A stretch of 64,000 nucleotides of DNA from Acorus gramineus (GCA_030737835.1 CM060848.1:32545634-32609633), one strand, 5' to 3'; numbered from the stretch's first letter, positions 1 through 11,734 are shown. The notes: generated by a model not told the origin, from the letters alone. Numbers and translations: made by a program.

Positions 1-59
1 TGATTGTTAGGGTTTTTAAGTGGTCAAGCATGCCTTGCATAGGTGGTGGGGGGAGTGGG
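1..59 (+). mobile_element. Old gypsy LTR, fragment 1 (left part lies outside the window)
   Basis: These 59 bases match the part of the LTR that follows the first splice-donor-like site, as seen in reverse in the copy at 60756-63440 (around 62570-62640). They continue at 3562 after removal of the solo LTR at 60-3556. By comparison with that 2.7-kb copy, roughly 0.8 kb of this LTR should lie left of the window. Bases 55-59 (GTGGG) are the left target-site duplication of the next feature. Confidence 0.6.
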
Positions 60-321
60 TGTTATATATGTGTCACTTTTAACCTGCTGGTAACCGTTGG
101 AGCGTTCTGGCAGTTTTTCATTTTTTTTCGTTTTCGATCGGAACCGCTAATTTTTGGACTGTTAGCTATCGTCCTGAGTTAGAGGACTCCGATTGGAAAT
201 CTAACTGCATATTTGGTGTCCTGGTGCCATTTTAGGCCTCTCACGAAAATTTCATCGAATTCCAGTAACGTTTCTGAAATTTCACAGTTCCGGGGCGTAT
301 CTGGGTTTTTAAGTCGCTCAC

Positions 322-330
322 TATATATAT
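322..330 (+). promoter_or_regulatory. TATA-like box in the solo LTR
   Basis: The sequence TATATATAT lies about 260 bp inside the LTR start and ~310 bp upstream of the first conserved donor site. The copies at 16437 (TATATATAAG at 16853), 31214 (31640), and 37141 (TATATAAGG at 37405) have the same arrangement, which fits a Pol II retrotransposon promoter. The role is inferred. Confidence 0.5.
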
Positions 331-789
331 GTGGGATCTAATTTCGAAAACACTGTTCATCATCCCTACCAAATTGCCCTCTCTCTCTCCTTCTCCATTT
401 TTCTCACTTTTGAGCCCCCTAGAGCCCTCAAAGCTTAAAACCTAAAGCATAGGAAGTGTAGATCGGGTCCCGATCTACACCCCGGTGCTTTCAAATCCGG
501 ATTCCGGCGAGATTTGCCCCTCCATCCCCCCTCTCTTCTCCTCTGTTTTGGCCCATCTCGGAGGTGGGAGTAGATCCGGGCGTTGGAAGCCTTTTGGGGG
601 AGGTTTCGGTGCGTGGAGAACAACCGGACTTCCCTTCCTCCCTTGGTAAGCCTCTTTTTCCCTCTTTTTCTTGCATAGATGTATGTTAGGAGGGTGGAAA
701 TGAGGTTGGGAGGCGGTCGGCGGCGGTGGGCAGCCGTCGGAGGGCTGTGGGAGGTGGTCGGAGGCCTTGGGGTGGCCGGTGATGGGAGC

Positions 790-1760
790 TAGGGCGGTCC
801 GGGCATAGTGGTTGCTGTCTCGAGCAGGGCAGCAGCAGCCAGGCGCAGCAGGCAGACCTGCTGGCCGGGAGCGCGCGTGCGTACGCGCGGGCGTGCGCGC
901 GGGCATGCGCTCGGGGGGAGCTGGTGGCCAGCAGGCGCGCGTTCTGGGCGTGCTGTGTGCAGGCGTGCTAGGTGCGCCGGGTGGGGCTAGCCGGGTAGGT
1001 TGGGAGCAGGCGCACCAGTTTGCCGGGCGCGCGAGCGCGTGCGCGCGGGCGCGCGCTTGGGGGGTGCAGGGGGAGGCATGCGGGTAGGCTGTCTGCGGGC
1101 TGTGCGAGCGGGGCGGGCCGGCTGGGCAGGCCATGCTCGGGCAGCGGGCAGGGGGTGCTCGGGCATCAGGCGGGCAGTGGCTGGGCGTGCAGGGTGAGCG
1201 GTGCTCGGGCCACTAGGCGACGCGCGCAGGCAGGCAGGCGCGCTGGGCGCGTGCTGCCAGGCGCGCTGGGTGCGTGCTGCGCGGGCGTGCGCGTGGGCGC
1301 TGGGTGAGGGTCCCGGGTGCTGGGCGCTGAGCGTCGGGTGATGGGCCGCGGATACCGGGCGCTGGGCTGAGGCGCAGGAGTGCGCGCGGTGCAGTGGGTG
1401 CGAGCGGGTGGTGCGCGCGTGGTGCGCGCGGGTAGAGGCTGGTAGGTGCGCGCGGAGTGGGCGCGGAGGGGGCTGGAGGTGCGCGCGGGGCGAGGCGCTG
1501 GGCGCGGGGCGTGCGGGGTGCTCGCGGGCCAGCGCGAGGCGTGCGGGGTGCGCGCGGCTGCTGCGCTGGGGCGCAGTGGGCGCGCGGTGCACCCGAGAGG
1601 CTAGGCGGCATGTCCAGGCGACGGGCAGGGGACCGGCGGTGCGCTTGGGTGTGCGGGCGGTGGGGCGGCGGCGCATCCGGGGGCGGGTGCCCGTGCGGGT
1701 GGTTGCCGGGGGTGCGGGAGTGTGTCGGGGTGCTCGGGCTAGCGTGCGTGCGGGTCGTAT
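790..1760. repeat. CpG-rich low-complexity block inside the LTR
   Basis: This stretch is almost entirely made of GCGCG, GTGCGCGC and GGGCGCTGGGTGCTGGGCGC-type runs. It gives long open frames on both strands that have only repetitive Arg/Ala/Gly/Pro content. It lies between the first donor-like site (646) and the 36-nt exon-like module (1868), so it would be intronic if those sites are used. Equivalent blocks occur at about 3580-3900, 5560-6420, 8740-9620, 17330-17880, 25850-26760, 28260-29050, 32130-32650, 37980-38900 and 62090-62560. Confidence 0.8.
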
Positions 1761-3561
1761 GCACGTTTGCCCGAGTGTTGGGTGTTTGTTTGTGGGTTTT
1801 GTGTATTTTTGATGTCTTTGGTAGTGGTTGTGGATTTTAACTCACCGTATAAATGTCTGTCTTGCAGATCTTGTTGGGCGGTCACGCGACGACCCGATCT
1901 TCGGTGAGTGGGACAATCCAACCCAGTAGAGAGGCGTTATACGCATTTGTGCGTATACCGACCTCTCATGGGGCACCATGGATGTATATTAACCGGCAGT
2001 AATATGTAATCCATGCTTGCATGATTTAAATGTAGAATGCATGCTACCCTAGTCTTTGTATGTTAGGGACTTACGCCCATAGGATAGGTGTAAGAGCCAT
2101 GCACCATGCCCCCTGTTTTCATGCTAGGAAGCCTCGGCCTATGCATGCGTCCTACTAGTTTATTTATTAAATTAAATGCTAGTGTATGTTAAATCGCATG
2201 CCTTAGATAATATTATAGGGAGGAGCCTTGCGAGGTCAACATTGAGACCCGTGTTAGGGTACTCCGTGTTCCTTGTTTGGTTGTCGGGATGTCCTGTATC
2301 GGGACCTCATGCTGCCCTCCCAAGGTTTCTAGTCCCAGTAATATTATAAGTAATGTTATATAACTGGTATGATTATTAGCAATTCTAGTGAATATTATAG
2401 GGGAGGGGCCTTGCGAGGACAGCGGTGAGACCCGGGTTAGGGTACTCCGTGTTCCTTGTTTGGTTGTCGGGGTGTCCTATATCGGGAACTCACGCTGCCC
2501 TCCCGAGCTTCTTTCCCCCAATGATATTCCACCCTTGCTTTTATTGTACATGTTTCCCCGCATCTTAGTTATGCGCCCTGGAGGAACTCTGAAGAGTTCA
2601 TGGCATTTGAGTTGTAGAGATGTGTTGTCGGCGGATCCGAGTGGATCATATGCGTATGGATAGGCTGTTCTGTTTCCCTTCGTTGGATCCGTGTAGAGAC
2701 TGCCCCAGCGTGATAAGGTCGTCCCTTTCGAGGGCTCCCATCAGTAGGCGCCTCCCGATATTTGTGACGGACTGTGCTGAAGTTATGGGTGAAGGCTAGC
2801 GGCCTACGGAGTGGAGGAGAGACTATCGGTGGACCAAGGGTGACCAACAGCCTAGTCAGTCCCAAAATCCTATGTCACCCGTGGTAGGGTGAGGGTGAGG
2901 GTGTAGTGGGTTGGCGATGAGCGACCTACTGGATTTGTGATTGGATGATTATCAGTCCCAATAGCCTATGTCACCCATTGATGGGTGAGGGTGAGGGTGT
3001 GGTGGTTCGGCGAGGTACGAACCACTGGATTATGTTGTTATGTCACGTAGAGGCTGGATAAATAATGGAATTGTGGTAAATATTGTCTGTGATGCATGGG
3101 TTGTGCTGTTCACTGAGCGTGTGGCTCACCCCTCGCATATGTTTTTCCCCAGTGGTCACTGAGCCTGAGCTGGAGCCATTGCAGCAGTTGGAGCTTTCCG
3201 AGGGATTCCTTCAGTAGCGGAGCAGCGCCACATTCCGCGAGTGCCAGAGGTTATCAGCATCCCTTCTTGGCTGTATGTATTTTATTTCCGTGCTTGGCAC
3301 GCGTTTGTATATATTCAGTTGTATTTGTGTATATTGGCTCTCACAGGACAGATGATTGAGTATCGAGTCTGTAGAAGGTTTATTTACAGATTCAGTCTTT
3401 TGCTTCCGCATTTGGTGTATATATCATGTCAGCCCCTTTGTTGTCTGTGTGTCATTCTGGTTGTTTGTGTATGATATATTATTGACCTCCTGTGTAGATT
3501 CTGATATTTTATATACACTTGCCGTGTCCCGGGGACGGCCGCCCTGGGGCGTGACAGTGGG

Positions 3562-4664
3562 AGGGCTGAGGAGGGGGTGGGAGGGGTTCGGGGGCGCGCG
3601 CGGGGCCATCCGCGCGCGTGCGCGCGTGTCTGCTCGCGCAGAGGGCGCTGGCGCGCGCAAACCGGCGCGCGCGCGTACGTGCAGGCGCGCGGGCATGCGC
3701 GCTGGGTTTTGCACGGGCGCGCAGTGCGCGTGAGGGCGCGCGCGGCAGGCGCACGACAGTGCGCCAGGGGTGCAGGGGAGCATGCGTGCGTGCGTATGCG
3801 TGCGTGCGCGTGCGGGGGGCCATGCGTGTGGCTGCCCGAGGGTTCGGGTAGGTGTCGGGGCACTCGGACTCGCGTGCGTACGTGCGTGCTCGCATGCATG
3901 CGAGTCCGTATGCATGCTTGTCCGAGTATTTGGTATTTCTAGTAAATTTCATGTATATTTGTGTAGTTTACTCACCATATTGAATGCCCATGTCTTGCAG
4001 ATCTTGGCGAACGGTCACGCAACGACCCGGGTTGCGGTGAGTGGGTCAATCCAACCCAGTAGGGAGGCGTTCGATGCACGTAGGCGTGCATTGCCCTCCC
4101 CTGGGGCACCATAATTGCATATTAACTTGTGTCAATGAAAAAACCATGTTAATGCAAGTTTGCTATGATATAACCATGCCTTGTTAGACATTATATGCTA
4201 GGGATATACATCCATGTATCATGTATAGAGGCCCATACATGCCTAGACACCATGTCCCATGCTTGAAAAGCCTTGATCTATGCATGTTTCCCATTTAGTT
4301 TAATTTAATTAAATCAAAATTAGAATATATTGTTATAAGCATGCCTTAGAGAATATTATAACCTTGTTGTTATAATATATGTTTCCCCGCATCTTAGTTA
4401 TGCGCCCTGGAGGGATTCTTGAGAATTCATGATATTAGTAGTGTTAGAAATCGTTGTCGACGGATCCAAGAGGATCGTATCCGTGTGAGTAGGCTGTTTT
4501 CTCCCCTTCGTTGGATCCGAGTAGGGACTCCCCGGCGTTGGAAAGCTGTCCTGACAGAGGGCTCTCATCTGTAGGTACCTCCGATGCGTTCGGAGGGTGC
4601 TCATCGTTGGAGTATACTAGGTAGAGGCTACGCGAGGGAGAGGCTACTGGTGGACCAAGGGTGG
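3562..4664 (+). mobile_element. Old gypsy LTR, fragment 2
   Basis: This is the continuation of the LTR entering at position 1. It contains a shorter CpG-rich block (3580-3900), the 36-nt exon-like module at 4001-4036 between TTGCAG and GTGAGTGGG, and the body up to the conserved TGGACCAAGGG sequence. It is cut at 4664 by the next LTR. It is more diverged from the other copies than they are from each other, except for the copy at 60756-63440, which it resembles. It is the oldest layer of this nest. Confidence 0.75.
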
Positions 4665-7600
4665 TGTTATATATGTGTCACTTTTAACCTTCTGGTAACC
4701 ATTGGAGCATTCTGGCAGTTTTTCGGTTTTTTTCGTTTTTCGATCGGAACCGCTAAAATTTTGGACTGTTAGCTATCATCCTGAGCTAGAGGACTCCGAT
4801 TGAAAATATAACTGCATATTATGTGTCCTGGTGTCATTTTAGGCCTCTCACGAAAATTTCGTCGAATTCCGGTACGTTTCAGAATTTCGCAGTTCCGGGG
4901 CGTATCCGGTTTTGACCGAGCGAAAAGTCATTGGGAGACTTTGACTTGGTCAATGAGGACCTTGACTTGGTCAAATGGTTTTGGCTTTTAGTGTGGTTGG
5001 GTTGACTAGGGTCAAACCTCACCTAAGTTAACCTAAACCTAGCTTAAGCCCTAATTAATCTTGATTAGCCCTAATCCAAGTGAGTTGACTATTTAAAGAG
5101 AGCAAAAAGGTTGCCCACTATTCATTGTCTTCTCCAAATCATTTTCTCTCTCCCCCCCTCTCTTTTTCAAGCTTTTGAGCCCCTTAGAGTGCTTAAAACT
5201 TAAAACCTAAATCATAGAAAGGCTAGATCGGGTCCCGATCTACGCCCCGGTGTTCTCGGATTCGAATTCCGAGAAGTTTGGCCCCTTCATCCCCCCTCTT
5301 TTCTCCCCTGATTTGGGCCATTTCGAGGGCCAAGGGAGATCCCGGCGTTGGAGGCCTTTGGGGAGAGGTTTCGGTGCGCGGAGAGCAACCGAGCATCCTT
5401 GCTTTCCCTTGGTAAGCCCTTTTTCCTCTCTTTCCTTGCATAGATGCTTGTTAGGATGATGGTTTTGGGGTTGGGAGGCGGTCGGTGGCTGTGGGTGGCC
5501 GTCGGAGGGCTGTGGGTGGTGGTTGGGGGCCGGTGGTAGGGGTTGGGTGGTCGAGTAGGGACATAGGCAGTCCCGGGTAGGGAGGCTAGCTGTCCCGGGT
5601 AGGCTGGGAGCAGGCGCACCAGATTGCCGGGCGCGTGAGCTCGTGCGCGCGGGCGAGCCCGCGGGCGTGCGCTCGGGGGGTGTAGGGGGAGGCGTGCTGA
5701 GTAGGGGTGCTCGGGCAGCAGGCGGGCAGTGCTCAGGCAGCAGGCGAGCGGTGCTCGGGCCACTCGGCGATGCGCGCAGGCAGGCAGCGCGGGCAAGCAG
5801 CGCGGGTAGGCTGGCAGGCGCGCTGGGGGCGTGCTGCCAGGCGCGCTGGGCGCGCGTTGCCGAGCGTGCGCGTGGGCGCTGGGTGAGGGTCCCGGGTGCT
5901 GGGCGCTGGGTCGCGGATGCTGGGGGTGCTGGGCGCTGGGTGCTGGGGCCCAGGGCGCTGGGCAGAGGCGCAGGCGTGCGCGCGGTGAGGTGAGCGGGCG
6001 GGGTGCGCGTGCGGGGCGCTGCGCTGGGGTGCAGTGCGCACGGGTGCACCCGGGGCTGGGCGAGCTGCTGATCGAGCGAGTGAAGCGGGCGGTGGTGCGC
6101 GCGGAGTGCGCGCGGAGCGAGGCGAGGGCAGCGGAGGTGCGCGCGGGGTGCGCGCGGGGCGAGACGCTGGGCGCGCGGGGCATGCGGTGTGCGCGCGGGC
6201 CAGCGCGGGGAGTGCGGTGTGCGCGCGGGTTGCTGCGCTGGGGCGCAGTGGGCGCGCGGTGCACCCGGGGAGCTCGGCGGCGTGTCCAGGCGACGGATGG
6301 GGCCCAGCGGTGCGCCTGGGTGCGTGGGCTGAGGTGCGGCGGTGCATCCGGGGGCGGGTGACCGTGCGGGTGGTTGCCGAGGGTGCGGGAGTGAGTCGGG
6401 GTGCTCGGGCTAACGTGCGTACAGGCCGTATGTACATTTGCCCGAGTGTTGGGTACTTTTAGAGTGTTTTTGTGTATTTTGTGGTATTTGTGGATTATAC
6501 TCACCATATTAAATACCTGTCTTGCAGATCTTGACGGACGGTCGCGCGACGACCCAGATACCGGTGAGTGGGACGATCCAACCCAGCAGGGAGGCGTTAC
6601 ATGCACTTGGGCGTGTACCGTCCTCCCATGGGGCATCGTAGTGAATATTAACCTGTTTAATGTGAAAACTATGTAAGCATGATAATCTGTAGTATACATG
6701 TCACCCTAGATCGCATGCTGGGGACTTGTACCCTTAGGACCCGTATAAGAACCATGGACCCTGTTATCATGTTTCCATGCTAGGAAAGCCCCGACCGATG
6801 CATGTTCCCATTTAGTTTGATTTATTTAAATAAAATGCGAGCACGTGATTATTAGCCTGTCTTAGTGAATATTATAGGGTGGGCCTCGCGAGGACAGCGG
6901 TGAGACCCGGGCTAGGGTACTCCGTGTTCCTTGTTTGGTTGTCGGGATGTCCTATATCGGGACCTCACGCTGCCCTCCCAAGGATTCTTTCCCCGTTAAT
7001 ATTCCAACCTCTTTATTATTATAATGCATGTTTCCCCGCATCCTGGTTATGCGCCCTGTTGGAATTCTGAAGAATTCAAGGCATTAGAGTTGTAGAGATG
7101 TGTGGTCGGCGGATCCGAGTGGATCATATGCATATGGATAGGCTGTTCTGTTTCCCTTCGTTGGATCCGTGTAGAGACTGCCCCTGTCACGCCCCAGGGC
7201 GGCCGTCCCCGGGACGCGGCAAGTGTATATATGATATCAGTAACAGGAAACCAACAACAAACCACAAACAATCACTAAAATGACACACAGATAAAAGCAG
7301 GGCTGACAAAATATATACACCGAGTGCGGAAGCTAAAAGACTGAGTCTGTAGTCAAAACATACTACAGACTCGATACATAATCATAAGTCCTGTGAGAGC
7401 CAACTTGTCATAATTATACACAACAAAATCCACATATAATCCAACTAAGTGCCCAAGCACAGAACATATACGTACAACAGAAAGAAGGGTGCTGATGGCC
7501 TCAAAACTCGTGGGACGCGGCGCTGCCCTCTGCCGGTGTAGTCGCTCGGGAAGCTCCTCCCTCAGAGATCACTGAAAAGACAATATGCGAGGGGTGAGCC

Positions 7601-10600
7601 ACACGCTCAGTGAATAGCACAACCCATGCATACAGTTCATATTAACCACATTTAAGCAATTCATAAGCCACAAGTGGCATAGCATCACAATCCGGGGGAT
7701 TCGTTCATCGCCGAACCCCATACCCTCACCCTCACCCTCAACAGGTGACCTAGGATGTTGGGACTTAGCGGGTTGATAATCATCCATACATAATCCTGTG
7801 GGTCGTCGCATCGCCGGCCCACCATACCCTCACCCTCACCTCTCAACAGGTGACCTAGGCTCTTGGGACTGACTAGGCTGTTGGTTACCCTTGGTCCACC
7901 GATAGTCTCTCCTCACTCCGCGGTTGTTTGGCCACTCCCATGTTCAGCGCAGTCCTTCCAAGTCAGGAGGCGCCTACTAGTGGGAGCCCCTGCACGGGAC
8001 AACCTGTCTAACGCCGAGGTAGTCTCTACACGGATCCGACGAGGGGAACAGAACAGCCTATCCATCGCATATGATCCACTCGGATCCGCTGACAGCACAT
8101 CTCTACGACTCTAATGTCTCGAATTCCTCAGAATTCCACCAGCGCGCATAACCAGGATGCGGGGAACATGCATTTATTAATCATAACACAGGGGTGCAAT
8201 ATTATTGAGAAAGTATCCTGGGGAGGGCAACGTGAGGTCCCGATACAGGACGTCCCGACAACCACACAAGGAACACGGAGTACCCTGACCCGGGTCTCAA
8301 TGTTGACCTCGCAAGGCCCCTCCCTATAATATTGACTAAAACATGCAATCCTCATTTATGCTAGCATTTGTATAAACAAATCAAACTATAGGACGCATGT
8401 AGAGGTCGGGCTTTCCTAGCATGATAGCGAGGTGGCAGGATGCACGGCTCATGCACAATCCTAAGGGTGCAAGTCCCTATCACACAATCTAGGGTGGCAT
8501 GCAATTCTACACACACATCATGCATACATAGATTACATCAAAGCAGTTAATACTAATTATAAGCCCCAGGGGAGGACGGTACATGCCCAAAGCATGTAGC
8601 GCCTCCCACGCTGGGTTGGGTTGTCCCACTCACCGGAAATCGGGTCGACGCGCGACCGTCCGTCGAGATCTGCAAGACAAGGTATTAACTGGTTAGAATA
8701 AATCCATAATGACCCCAAAAATACATAACACACACAAATAGACACCCAACACCCCCCGGCAACCACCCGCACGGCCGGCCACCACCCGCACGGCCACCCG
8801 ACCGCCCGGACGCGCCGCCGCGCCTCAGCCCGCGCACTCCGCGCACCGCCCGGGGCACCGCGCGTCCACCGAGCCCAGCCGCGGCAGCCCGCACGCGCCC
8901 CGCACGCCGTGCGCTGGCCCGCGAGCACCCCGCACGCCCCCACGCGCGGCGCCTCGCCCCCGCGCACACCACCTCGCGCCCGCGCACACCACCTCGCGCC
9001 CGCGCACACCACCCCTGCCTTGCCGCGCCCCGCGCACGCCTCGCGCACACCTTCCTGCCCCGCCGCGCCTCGCGCTCAGCTTCCTGCCCCGCCGCGCCTC
9101 GCGCTCAGCTCCTCGCCCCGCGCCTCCTCCGCGCGCGCCCCAGCACCTCGGCCAGCACCTCGCGCACTCGCCACCCCTGCCCGCCAGCACCTCGCGCACT
9201 CGCCACCCCTGCCCGCCAGCACCTCGCGCGTCCAGACCAGCGCCCAGACCAGCTCGCCATCAGCCCCTCGCGCACAGCTGCACGAACAGACCCGCGCACA
9301 GCACCACCCGAGCAGCTCGCACGCCTCGCACCGCCGCGACCAGCTCCCTCGAGCGCATGCCCGCGCGCACGCTCGCGCGTACGCACGCGCGCACGCCCAG
9401 CCGGCTCCTGTGCTCGTTGCCTGTGCTGCCTGAGGCCCCCAGCCCACGAATCAACGCTGCCAGCCCATCCAGCGCGCCCAGCACGACCATCCCCACGCAC
9501 CAGACCCGCGCACACCCACGCACACGCCGCGCGCACGCACACCCGCGCACGCACGCGCGCATGCCCGCGCGCGTCCGGCCTGCGAGCTGCCTGGCCGCTG
9601 CCGCTGCTGCCTGCTGCCCGGGACAGTGCCCCAGCCTGCCGAGCACCTCCAACCACCCCTCCCACTGCCGCCGACCACCTCCAACCACCTCCGACCACCC
9701 TCCGACGACCCCCACTGCCACCAACCACCTCCCAAACACAAAACCCTCCCCTAGCAATCATCTAGACAAGAAATAAGAGGGAAAGGAGGCTTACCGAGGG
9801 GAGGAAGAGGCGTCCGGTGGATCTCCACGCGCCGAAACCCTTCCCAAAAGCCTTCTCACGCCCCGATCTAGCTTGTCCCTCGGAATGGGCCAAATCAGAG
9901 GACGAAAAGGGGAGGTCGGGGAGGCTAGGATCGTCGGAATTCGGATTTGAAGACACCGGAGCGTAGATCGGGACCCGATCTACACTTCCCGTGCTTTAGG
10001 TTTTTGGTTTTGAGGGGTGTAGGGGGCTCAAACGGAAGAAAAACGGAGGAGAGGAGAGAGAGAGAGCAAGTCGGGAAGATGATGAATAGTGATTAGATAT
10101 TTTTTGATTCCTTTTAAGTAGAGCGCGACTTAAAAACCCGGATACGCCCCGGAACTGTGAAATTTTTGCAAACGATGCCAGAATTCGATGAAATTTTCAT
10201 GAGTGGCTTAAAATGGCACCAGGACACATAATATGCAGTTAGATTTTCAATCGGAGTCCTCTAAGTCAGACGATAGCTAACAGTCCAAAATTATGCGGTT
10301 CCGATCGAAAAACCCTAAAAATTTTTAAAACTGCCAAAAATGCTCCAATGGTTGCCAATAGGCCAAAAAGTGACACATATATAACAGGAAAGGCCGTCCC
10401 TTCCGAGGGCTCCCATCAGTAGGCGCCTCCCAATATTTGTGACGGACTGTGCTGAAGTTGTGGGTGAAGGCCAAGCGGCCTACGGAGTGGAGGAGAGACT
10501 ATCGGTGGACCAAGGGTGACCAACAGCCTAGTCAGTCCCAATATCCCACGTCGCCTATTGAGGGGTGAGGGTGAGGGTGTGGTGGTTCGGCGATGTACGA

Positions 10601-11123
10601 ACCACTGGATTTATGATGTTATGCCACTATGAGGCTGGTTTTTAATTAATTGTGGTTAATATAGCTGTGATGCATGGGTTGTGCTGTTCACTGAGCGTGT
10701 GGCTCACCCCTCGCATATGTTTTCTCCAGTTGCCACTGAGCCGGATCAGCAGGAGGAGCCTTCCGAGGGATTCCTTCAGTAGCGGAGCAGCGCTACGTCC
10801 CGCGAGTGTTAGAGGCTATCAGCATCCCTTTTTGGCTGTATGTATTTATTTCCGTGCTTGAGCACGCGTTTGTATATATTCAGTTGTATATTGTGTATAT
10901 TGGCTCTCACAGGACAGATGATTGTGTATCGAGTCTGTAGTATGTTTTATTTACAGATTCAATCTTTCGCTTCCGCATTTGGTGTATATATCATGTCAGC
11001 CTCCTTGTTGTCTGTGTGTCATTCTAGTTTTTTGTTTATGGTATATTATTGAACTCCTGTGTAGATTCTGATATTATATATACACTTGCCGCGTCCCGGG
11101 GACGGCCGCCCTGGGGCGTGACA
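4665..11123 (+). mobile_element. Solo LTR, interrupted by an inverted LTR at 7185-10386
   Basis: The LTR starts TGTTATATATG at 4665 and ends GGGCGTGACA at 11123. Its own sequence is 4665-7184 plus 10387-11123 (about 3.26 kb). Flanking bases are GGTGG on the left and AGTAG on the right: an imperfect 5-bp duplication differing by two G/A changes. Contents in order are a TATTTAAAG promoter-like stretch near 5092, a first donor-like site at 5412, a CpG block at 5560-6420, a 36-nt module at 6528-6563 and a third acceptor just before 10731. The subfamily is the same as 23810-30570. Confidence 0.8.
7185..10386 (-). mobile_element. Inverted LTR nested in the solo LTR, without target duplication
   Basis: On the + strand it runs from TGTCACGCCCC to CACATATATAACA, so it is a complete LTR in reverse (3202 bp). 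Flanks are GCCCC on the left and GGAAA on the right, with no duplication. Compared with the intact sister LTR around 29824, about six host bases (AGCGTT) are missing at the insertion point. In reverse orientation it holds the donor-like GTAAGC (complement near 9794), the CpG block 8740-9620 and the 36-nt module at 8634-8669. It is more diverged from the others and represents a separate subfamily. Confidence 0.8.
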
Positions 11124-11128
11124 AGTAG

Positions 11129-11734
11129 TCTAGTCTGTCCCAAAAGGCCCATGTCACCCCTTAAAGGGTGAGGGTGAGGGTGGGGTGGGTCGGTGATGTT
11201 ACGACCCACTAGCTTGTACAGTTGCTCCCGTTTAGGGACTTTAATTATTTTAAGGTTAATATGAGTTGTGTTGCATAGATTGTGCCATTCACTGAGCGTG
11301 TGGCTCACCCCTCGCATATTCTTTTCCTCCAGTTGTTACTGAGTCGGATCTGAAGGAGAAGCTCCCTTAGGCATCACAGCAGTAGCGGAGCAGCGTTCAC
11401 GTTTTGGGTTCTGCGAGTGAGAGGCCATCAGCATCCCCTTCTTTGCTTGTATGTATTGTTATCCGTGCTTGGGCACAACACTTGTATTTGGATGTCTTTG
11501 TTTATATTGGCTCTCACAGGACAGTTGATTATGTATTCTGGTCTGTAATATGTCTTTGAATTACAGACTCAGTCGTTTAAGCTTCCGCTATATGTATATA
11601 TATTATGTCAGCTACATTATTGATTGTGTTGTCATTTTCGATGTTGTTTAGAGTATTTTATTGATCTCCTGTATAGACTATTGATATTATATATATTTGC
11701 CACGTATCGGGGACGGCCGCTCTGGGGCGTGACA
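11129..11734 (+). mobile_element. Old gypsy LTR, fragment 3 (right end)
   Basis: This is the last part of the oldest LTR, ending GGGGCGTGACA at 11734. It has the GGGTGAGGGTGAGGGTG motif near 11167 and the third acceptor CCTCCAG at 11332. What follows is not a primer-binding site (compare 19494), so this is a 3' LTR or solo LTR rather than the 5' end of an element. Confidence 0.75.

Larger units (their letters stand above)
60..3556 (+). mobile_element. Solo LTR, Tekay-like gypsy superfamily (3.5 kb)
   Basis: The LTR starts TGTTATATATGTGTCAC and ends GGGGCGTGACA. It is flanked by a perfect 5-bp target duplication GTGGG (55-59 and 3557-3561). No internal domain is attached, so it is a solo LTR left by LTR-LTR recombination. 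It has a TATA stretch near 322-330, a donor-like CTTG/GTAAGC at 646, a very CpG-rich low-complexity block at about 790-1760, a 36-nt exon-like module at 1868-1903 (TTGCAG before, GTGAGT after) and a third acceptor at 3152. Within it, a ~180-bp unit occurs twice (about 2213-2340 and 2392-2520), a trait shared with the copies at 37141 and 23987. It is inserted in the older LTR that flanks it on both sides. Confidence 0.9.

Noticed and set aside
5250-5459. Conserved frame in the LTR exon-1-like segment ([19 protein letters not shown]), also at 27933 and 37569
   Set aside because: No shared ATG, and the homologous frame has a stop in the copies at 16437 and 31214, so the similarity comes from DNA-level relatedness of the LTRs.
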